The notes under the pieces: model-generated
The model's database searches: none
What the model saw: the letters and a program-made list of their open reading frames with translations, nothing else
Told to the model about the DNA's origin: nothing
Translations under genes and position numbers: made by a program
In this document: in pieces, positions 42,379 to 47,133 of the stretch
How the letters are laid out: every line of letters begins with the position of its first letter
How positions within the stretch are numbered: the first letter of the stretch is position 1
Assembly: GCA_018613035.1 (NCBI GenBank)
Contig: JAGGRA010000053.1
Location: 25,235-72,367, forward strand
Source: Pseudomonas sp. ISL-84
GTDB taxonomy: Bacteria; Bacillota; Bacilli; Bacillales; Cytobacillaceae
Length of the DNA stretch: 47,133 bases
Direction: 5' to 3'

Positions 42379-43404
42379 ATGGAAAACTTGAAATCATTTT
42401 TTAACCATAATGGATTGAAACGTTTTATCATCTTCGGGGTTATTGTACTGGTTCTGTATTTGCAGAAAAGCATGATTAACTTGATCCTGATTACCTTTAT
42501 TTTTTCATTCTTGATGGACAGGCTTGTGAAGCTGGTTTTATCAAGATTTAAACTTAATAGGAAGTTAACGGTAGTAAGCCTGTATCTAGCGATTATTGGC
42601 ATGTTATCGATAGGGATTACTAAATACCTGCCCCTTATAGTATCAGAAATATCCCAGCTCTTCACCCAGGTTGAAAGCTTTTATACACAAAAGCATGACA
42701 ATATTATAATCACCTATATTGTTCAAATGCTTGAAACAAATGAGATTTCGAAATATCTTGAGCAAGGGTTTGCATTTTTGCTGCAATACTTTTCAGATGT
42801 TAGCCATATTGCCGTCCAGATTTTGCTCTCCTTGATCCTAAGTTTATTCTTTCTGCTTGAAAAACCAAAGCTTGTTGATTTTACTATGAAATTTAAACAC
42901 AGTAAAATTGCAGACTTTTATAATGAAATCGAATACTTCGGCAAAAAATTCGTGCAAACGTTTGGAAAGGTTATAGAGGCGCAGTTTGTCATTGCGCTTG
43001 TCAATTGTGCGTTAACAACCCTGTCACTATGGGTTATGGGTTTCCCTCACCTTATGGGACTGTCGATTCTTATATTTCTGCTAGGTCTTATTCCTGTTGC
43101 GGGTGTGATCATTTCTCTTATTCCGCTTAGTACGATCGCCTATTCACTGGGTGGATTTATCCAGGTTTTTTATATCCTCCTGGTCATTATGGTCATTCAC
43201 GCGATAGAAGCGTATATTTTAAATCCAAAGCTTATGTCGTCCAAAACGGATTTGCCTGTATTTTATACGTTTATTGTCCTGATTTTTTCGGAGCATTTCT
43301 TCGGCGTTTGGGGGTTGATTGTCGGGATTCCAGTGTTCGTCTTTCTGCTGGATGTGCTTGGAGTTAAAAATACTTCCCCGGAAACACCTGCTAAAGCGGC
43401 ATGA
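42379..43404 (+). CDS. AI-2E family transporter (YdbI/YtvI-like permease)
   Basis: This 341-aa membrane protein has the PF01594 pattern: two N-terminal helices (FIIFGVIVLVLYLQKSMINLILITFIFSFLMD), a central soluble stretch, then several helices. Signatures are EAQFVIALVNCALTTLSLWVMGFP, LLGLIPVAGVIISLIP and NPKLMSSKTDLPVF. The family includes exporters of AI-2-like molecules and Na+/H+ antiporters, so the substrate is open. GGAGG is 7 bases before the ATG at 42379; the ATG at 42373 is too close. Confidence 0.88.
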   Translation: MENLKSFFNHNGLKRFIIFGVIVLVLYLQKSMINLILITFIFSFLMDRLVKLVLSRFKLNRKLTVVSLYLAIIGMLSIGITKYLPLIVSEISQLFTQVESFYTQKHDNIIITYIVQMLETNEISKYLEQGFAFLLQYFSDVSHIAVQILLSLILSLFFLLEKPKLVDFTMKFKHSKIADFYNEIEYFGKKFVQTFGKVIEAQFVIALVNCALTTLSLWVMGFPHLMGLSILIFLLGLIPVAGVIISLIPLSTIAYSLGGFIQVFYILLVIMVIHAIEAYILNPKLMSSKTDLPVFYTFIVLIFSEHFFGVWGLIVGIPVFVFLLDVLGVKNTSPETPAKAA

Positions 43405-43407
43405 TTT

Positions 43408-43446
43408 AGTAAAAACACACAGTTCAAGCAGCTGTGTGTTTTTACT
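43408..43446. terminator. bidirectional terminator
   Basis: AGTAAAAACACACAG/CTGTGTGTTTTTACT, a nearly perfect 15-bp stem between convergent genes. Confidence 0.85.
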
Positions 43447-43450
43447 GTTC

Positions 43451-43858
43451 TTATTTCAGTGTTTCTCTTTTATTATCAGGCTGCTTAAGCCAATGCCTTA
43501 TTCCTTTACCAGCATGTGGCTCATCATTATATCTTGGGATTATGTGCAGATGGCAGTGAGGGATCGTTTGGTTTGACGCCTCTCCAACATTCCAGCCGAG
43601 AGTGTATCCATCCGGTGAGAACCTTTTATCAACGTATTCCTTTGCTTTTTGCAATAATTCATATGTATGGTTCCACTCTTCAGCCGTTAAGTGAAAGGCA
43701 TCTTTATGGTGGGCTTTCGGGACAATGACTCCGCTTCCCTCCAATACATCCTGCTCCTTGTCATGCTGAAGATAGTAGCATGTGTTGTTTTCAAAAATGA
43801 TATGCTGATGGGGATCCCTATGAGGGTGGCAAAATGGGCAGTTTTCATGATAGGTCAT
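43451..43858 (-). CDS. HIT family hydrolase
   Basis: This 135-aa histidine-triad protein has the active site HCHLHIIPR (HxHxHxx) near residue 102 and a CPFCHPHRDPHQH zinc-type start. Family members hydrolyse AMP-linked or related phosphoramidate substrates such as Ap4A or adenosine phosphoramidate. AAGGA lies 9 bases before the ATG. Single gene; the substrate cannot be read from the sequence. Confidence 0.9.
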   Translation of the reverse strand: MTYHENCPFCHPHRDPHQHIIFENNTCYYLQHDKEQDVLEGSGVIVPKAHHKDAFHLTAEEWNHTYELLQKAKEYVDKRFSPDGYTLGWNVGEASNQTIPHCHLHIIPRYNDEPHAGKGIRHWLKQPDNKRETLK

Positions 43859-44031
43859 CTAACTATTTCCTTTCTAAATAAAATGGCTGTTCGGTATTCA
43901 GCTTAATGTTAGAGGTCATTGATGTCATACTTCTTTCATTGAAACCTTCATTTAAAGTTAATTTTTCATCCCAATAAATTACCTTCGAAATGTTCCAAAT
44001 ACTCCCTATATTGTAATACATAATGAAAAAA

Positions 44032-44057
44032 ACAAACAGCCATGATAGGCTGTTTGT
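44032..44057 (-). terminator. terminator of the sulfane-sulfur operon
   Basis: ACAAACAGCC/GGCTGTTTGT 10-bp stem with TTTTTTT on the minus strand. Confidence 0.85.
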
Positions 44058-44076
44058 CTGGTTAATAGTCTGGTTA

Positions 44077-45201
44077 TTATCTTACTGCACAGCGGTTTGG
44101 ACCAATTTCCATTTCCCGCTGTTTTTCAAGATCCGGGTCAATTTTACCCATATTGGTTTCTCTGATTTCCTGATAGGCATTCGGCTGGGGAGGCAAATTC
44201 TCTGTAACTGTTTTACGGAAGGATTCTTCACTGTCGATATTAAGACCATGGTTCTGAGCGTAAAGGACACCAAGCTTTTCTGAAATGCTGCCATCATCAT
44301 TCATTTCTTTAATGGTCATATAGTGGGCAGGCAGCACGACAAGCTCGTCCGCAAGTTCCTTATAGCGCTTGTAAAGAGTTGTCCGTAAATCACCTACCCA
44401 ATCTTCGGCTTTGCCGGCAAGGTCAGGACGGCCAATCGAATCGATAAATAAGATATCACCTGTTAAAAGATATTGGTCATCGACAATAAAGGACGTACTT
44501 CCAATTGTGTGACCTGGTGAATACAGCGCAGAAATAACAGCGTTACCTACCTTTATTTCATCGCCGTCATTCAGAGGGTTATAGGAGAAGGTTACCTCCT
44601 CAGCATCTTTAGGAGGTAGGTAATATTCAGCCCCCTCTTTTTCAGCCATTTTTCTGCCGCCTGAAATATGGTCTGCATGAAGGTGGGTATCCAGAAGCGC
44701 TTTCAGTTTTAGATTATGCTTTTGGATAAATTCTTCATACGGTTCGAGCATCCTATTTGTATCAACAATGGCTGCTTCTCCATTTGATTCAATAAGATAA
44801 GACAGGCAGCCTTTTCCGATGCGTACAAATTGATAAAGTGTGCCGCCGCTTTTCAAGTCGCCTATTCTTACAGGCTCCAAATGCTCGCTCCAAGCTTTCA
44901 TTCCGCCTTCAACAGAAAAGGCATTTGGAAAACCGGCTTCTACAAGCTGATCTGCGACAAATTCGGAAGAACCGCCTTTTGCACAGACAACAAAAAGATC
45001 CTGATCCTTTGGCAGCTGGTCTTTAATTGGATCCACGCCTTCGAGAAGCTCAAAATATGGAGCATTGATCACTTCAACGTTTTTTCCTTCAATTTTCCAG
45101 TCATCAAAGTCATCGGTGTTCCTGGCATCTATGATAAAAACGTTTTCATGGTCAAGAATCTTTCTGACAAGCTCTTTAACCGAAATTGTTTTTGCGCCCA
45201 T
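44077..45201 (-). CDS. rhodanese-MBL fusion, probable persulfide dioxygenase/sulfurtransferase
   Basis: This 374-aa cytoplasmic protein has an N-terminal rhodanese domain (about 5-110) with active Cys in [13 protein letters not shown] metallo-beta-lactamase domain follows (about 120-340) with [30 protein letters not shown] and LPAHYM; this subgroup includes ETHE1-type persulfide dioxygenases that bind a single iron. The order rhodanese-MBL is the reverse of the usual MBL-rhodanese order. AAAGGAGG is 6 bases before the ATG at 45201. Last gene of the operon; likely oxidises glutathione-like or bacillithiol persulfide (inference). Confidence 0.88.
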   Translation of the reverse strand: MGAKTISVKELVRKILDHENVFIIDARNTDDFDDWKIEGKNVEVINAPYFELLEGVDPIKDQLPKDQDLFVVCAKGGSSEFVADQLVEAGFPNAFSVEGGMKAWSEHLEPVRIGDLKSGGTLYQFVRIGKGCLSYLIESNGEAAIVDTNRMLEPYEEFIQKHNLKLKALLDTHLHADHISGGRKMAEKEGAEYYLPPKDAEEVTFSYNPLNDGDEIKVGNAVISALYSPGHTIGSTSFIVDDQYLLTGDILFIDSIGRPDLAGKAEDWVGDLRTTLYKRYKELADELVVLPAHYMTIKEMNDDGSISEKLGVLYAQNHGLNIDSEESFRKTVTENLPPQPNAYQEIRETNMGKIDPDLEKQREMEIGPNRCAVR

Positions 45202-45216
45202 TTTCATCCTCCTTTT

Positions 45217-45606
45217 TTAAAAGGTTAGTGTGATATTTGCATCGCTTGCAAAATGAAGGAATGATGCAGCCCCGCCAACGTCCACACCCTCAACAAAATG
45301 TTCTTTTTCAAGAGACATGACGTCCATGGTCATTTGACAGGCGATCATTTTTACACCCATTTCAGAAGCCATGCTGACAAGCTCTTCGATGGAAGGAACA
45401 TTCGCACGCTTAAAGCCCTCCTGAAAATGCTCCGTTCCTGCAGGCATAGGCAGCTGCTTATGGCCTTCTTTATGGATTAAGTTTAATCCTTCAAATGTAA
45501 AGAAGATTCCAACCTCTGCATCTGTAGCAGCGGCTGCCGAAGCAATGTTGAATACTTTATAGGCATCAAACATACCGCCATTGGCAGCAATGATAGCTAC
45601 TTTCAT
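45217..45606 (-). CDS. DsrE/DsrF/DrsH-like (DsrE2) sulfur carrier
   Basis: This 129-aa protein has DsrE2 family features: KVAIIAANGGMFDAYKVFNIASAAAA at the start, IFFTFEGLNLIHK and the conserved Cys in MIACQMTMDVM. DsrE-type proteins receive and pass sulfane sulfur. TGGAGG precedes the ATG. It lies 18 bases from the TusA-rhodanese gene and 15 bases before the rhodanese-MBL gene, so it is in one operon with them. Confidence 0.9.
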   Translation of the reverse strand: MKVAIIAANGGMFDAYKVFNIASAAAATDAEVGIFFTFEGLNLIHKEGHKQLPMPAGTEHFQEGFKRANVPSIEELVSMASEMGVKMIACQMTMDVMSLEKEHFVEGVDVGGAASFLHFASDANITLTF

Positions 45607-45624
45607 TAGTAAAAACCTCCAATT

Positions 45625-46194
45625 TTATAATTTTTGAGTCGGCCCGGTCCAATCCTTCATACCAGGGACAACGTTAACAACATTCTTAAATCCTTTTTCA
45701 GTAAGCTTTTTAGCTGCAAGGTCGCTGCGGGATCCGGATCGGCAGATTACATGCAATTCTTCCTCCGGATTCAATTCACTGAAACGCTCCTCCAGTTCAC
45801 CAAGTGGAATAGAGACAGCATTTGGAATATGGCCGAAAGCATATTCTGCAGACTCCCGCACATCCAGAATTTTTATCTGTTCGTCGCCCTCGATCTTTTT
45901 TAACAGATCGTCCAAAGAGGCAATATTAGGATGCGACGTTTCATTAGATTCTTCAGAGGCGCTTGCTTTTCTTACATAATGTTTTAATACATCCCCATCT
46001 TCAATTGTTCCTAAGTATTGGTTTCCTGTACTCTCGCTCCATGCCTTTAAGTCAGCAGTGGATCCTTTATCAGTCGCTTGAATTTCCATTACTTGTCCAG
46101 GTTCAATCTCGTTCATCATCTTCTTCGTTTTTACAATAGGCATAGGACACGCAAGACCTTTCGCGTCCAGCACTTTATTAGCAGTTATTGACAT
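45625..46194 (-). CDS. TusA-rhodanese fusion sulfurtransferase
   Basis: This 189-aa protein has an N-terminal TusA domain (1-75, active Cys in LACPMPIVK) and a C-terminal rhodanese domain (about 90-185, active Cys in VICRSGSRSD). A short Ser/Glu-rich linker joins them. Such fusions pass sulfane sulfur between carriers in one chain. GGAAGGAGG precedes the ATG. Second gene of the operon, after the DUF302 gene, with about an 80-base gap. Confidence 0.92.
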   Translation of the reverse strand: MSITANKVLDAKGLACPMPIVKTKKMMNEIEPGQVMEIQATDKGSTADLKAWSESTGNQYLGTIEDGDVLKHYVRKASASEESNETSHPNIASLDDLLKKIEGDEQIKILDVRESAEYAFGHIPNAVSIPLGELEERFSELNPEEELHVICRSGSRSDLAAKKLTEKGFKNVVNVVPGMKDWTGPTQKL

Positions 46195-46275
46195 AAAAAA
46201 CCCTCCTTCCTATTTTTTAGTATTTTTAAAAACACAATAAAGAATACAGGAGAATAACTCCAGATGGACCTGTGC

Positions 46276-46662
46276 TTAGATTGATTTATCCAAACAGCCA
46301 ATCAGGCGATTCTCAATGTCTGCTGCCATCTCTTTTAAATTTTGATTATCAATCATGCTGATAAGCGCAGTCGGCTTTGGCAAGCCAATTTTCGTCTGGC
46401 CCGCTTCTTTATAAACAACAATTTTACAAGGAAGGAAATACCCAACCATCTTTTCTTCTTTCAGAACGCGCTCAGCTTCCTTAGGATTACAGACCTCAAG
46501 AACCTTATACTCTTCATCCAGCTGGAAGCCTTTTTCTTCAAGCTTTTCTTTAATATCAAACGTCCATAAAACGCCAAACTTTTCTTCCTTCAGCTGTTTT
46601 TCCAGATCCGAAATTGCTTCCTCAATCGATTTGTTCGTTTCTACCGTATAAGCAAAGTTCAT
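46276..46662 (-). CDS. DUF302 family protein
   Basis: This 128-aa soluble protein has the DUF302 pattern: SIEEAISDLEKQLKEEKFGVLWTFDIKEKL, VCNPKEAERVLKEE and VGYFLPCKIVVYKE. The family is common beside sulfur and redox genes; its activity is not established. The Cys in VCNP and PCK could carry sulfur, but that is speculative. The frame opens at a GTG (46671); the ATG at 46662 has AGGTGG 5 bases upstream and is preferred. First gene of the sulfane-sulfur operon. Confidence 0.88.
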   Translation of the reverse strand: MNFAYTVETNKSIEEAISDLEKQLKEEKFGVLWTFDIKEKLEEKGFQLDEEYKVLEVCNPKEAERVLKEEKMVGYFLPCKIVVYKEAGQTKIGLPKPTALISMIDNQNLKEMAADIENRLIGCLDKSI

Positions 46663-46694
46663 AGCAGCCACCTTTATTATTAGATTTAGTCAGT

Positions 46695-46710
46695 TAACCC
46701 ATTAGGGTAT
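46695..46710. promoter_or_regulatory. CsoR/CstR-like operator of the sulfane-sulfur operon
   Basis: ACCC-ATTA-GGGT (46697-46708) is a perfect palindrome inside TAACCCATTAGGGTAT. It lies about 35 bases before the DUF302 start, with another TACCCC half-site at 46718-46723. The pattern fits operators of the CsoR family, which includes the persulfide sensor CstR. No regulator gene is in the window. Confidence 0.5.
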
Positions 46711-46923
46711 TAATCTCTACCCCATCGTTATTAATATAAACACTGGTTTCGCTTTTTACGAAGGAAGATATAGGTCGATGTACATCTACAGGAGGGAAAT
46801 TGGAAGGTTTGTTTATGAAGATAATGTTGGTTAGTTGGACCGGGACTGAGTGATGGACTTGCATAAGCCAAACCCGGATGGGGAAATATCTATGACGATC
46901 GTCTTATGAGCTGTTCATCATTT

Positions 46924-47133
46924 ATGGTCGCCATGAGAGTGCTATGTCGACTGATTTCTTTGTTGCCCATTATTTATCGTCTTCATGACAGCTTTATGAA
47001 GACGATATTTATGCTGGGACTTCGGTTATCGTCTTCATGCCGGCTTTATAACGACCATATTTATGCTTGGGCTTTAATTATCGTCTTCATGCCGGCTTTA
47101 TAACGACCATAATTATGCTTGGGCTTTGATTAT
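46924..47133. repeat. second 52-bp tandem hairpin array (continues past the window)
   Basis: Copies start at 46924 (diverged), 46976, 47028, 47080 and 47132, again exactly every 52 bases. The copy at 46976 has a perfect 11-bp inverted repeat (ATCGTCTTCAT/ATGAAGACGAT, 9-base loop). The later copies keep ATCGTCTTCAT and carry TAACGAC in the second arm. A half-period copy of the arm occurs at 46898. No credible gene is present in 46740-47133. Confidence 0.88.

Noticed and set aside
46906..47103. 65-aa frame at the window end
   Set aside because: It runs through the 52-bp tandem array and its apparent repeats come from the DNA repeat.

Overview
The window looks like chromosome from a spore-forming, low-GC Gram-positive bacterium of the family Bacillaceae. 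The evidence is aerobic aa3-type menaquinol oxidase genes of Bacillus type, AGGAGG ribosome sites, frequent TTG/GTG starts, Spo0A-like boxes, sigma-B-like and sigma-K-like promoters, and T-rich intrinsic terminators. A Cytobacillus- or Mesobacillus-like host is a guess from overall feel, not from a search. No rRNA, tRNA, CRISPR array, prophage or transposase was found.

Layout. 1-10.7 kb: single-gene units, namely an aldo/keto reductase, a zinc-ribbon protein, a group II truncated haemoglobin behind an exact Fnr-type box, a lipoprotein, a DUF3231 protein, a secreted beta-propeller protein, an EamA exporter, a CAP-domain lipoprotein, threonine aldolase and a ferritin-like protein. Several very small genes lie among them. 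11-15 kb: qoxABCD quinol oxidase operon with a redox-type operator region. 15-18 kb: two small hypothetical genes, a TPP-riboswitch-controlled thiamine transporter (thiT) and a MATE exporter. 18-25 kb: a short FtsH-like membrane protease, a repeat-filled convergent intergenic region, a large secreted M14 carboxypeptidase and a KinB-like sensor kinase. 25-30 kb: a small lmo0937-type membrane protein, and a TetR repressor divergent from an RND exporter of SwrC type. 30-34 kb: a polysaccharide-deacetylase-like protein, queCDE with a preQ1-I riboswitch, and a HEPN-like/CBS fusion. 34-39 kb: pxpB-pxpC-pxpA-ycsG-ycsI, a 5-oxoproline catabolic operon. 39-44 kb: an M14 pseudogene, a truncated metallophosphoesterase, an SDR, a small secreted protein, an AI-2E-family permease and a HIT protein. 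44-46.7 kb: a persulfide/sulfane-sulfur operon (DUF302, TusA-rhodanese, DsrE, rhodanese-MBL) with a CsoR/CstR-like operator.

The most unusual content is not protein coding. Two intergenic arrays 26 kb apart (20181-20440 and 46924-47133) have exactly the same 52-bp period and the same hairpin layout, but mostly different sequence. A third array of about 20-bp GGCCGGTA units lies beside the first. In addition, four tiny proteins (42-50 aa) are each preceded by a sigma-B-like promoter, two of them as a divergent pair, which suggests a cluster of general-stress microproteins.
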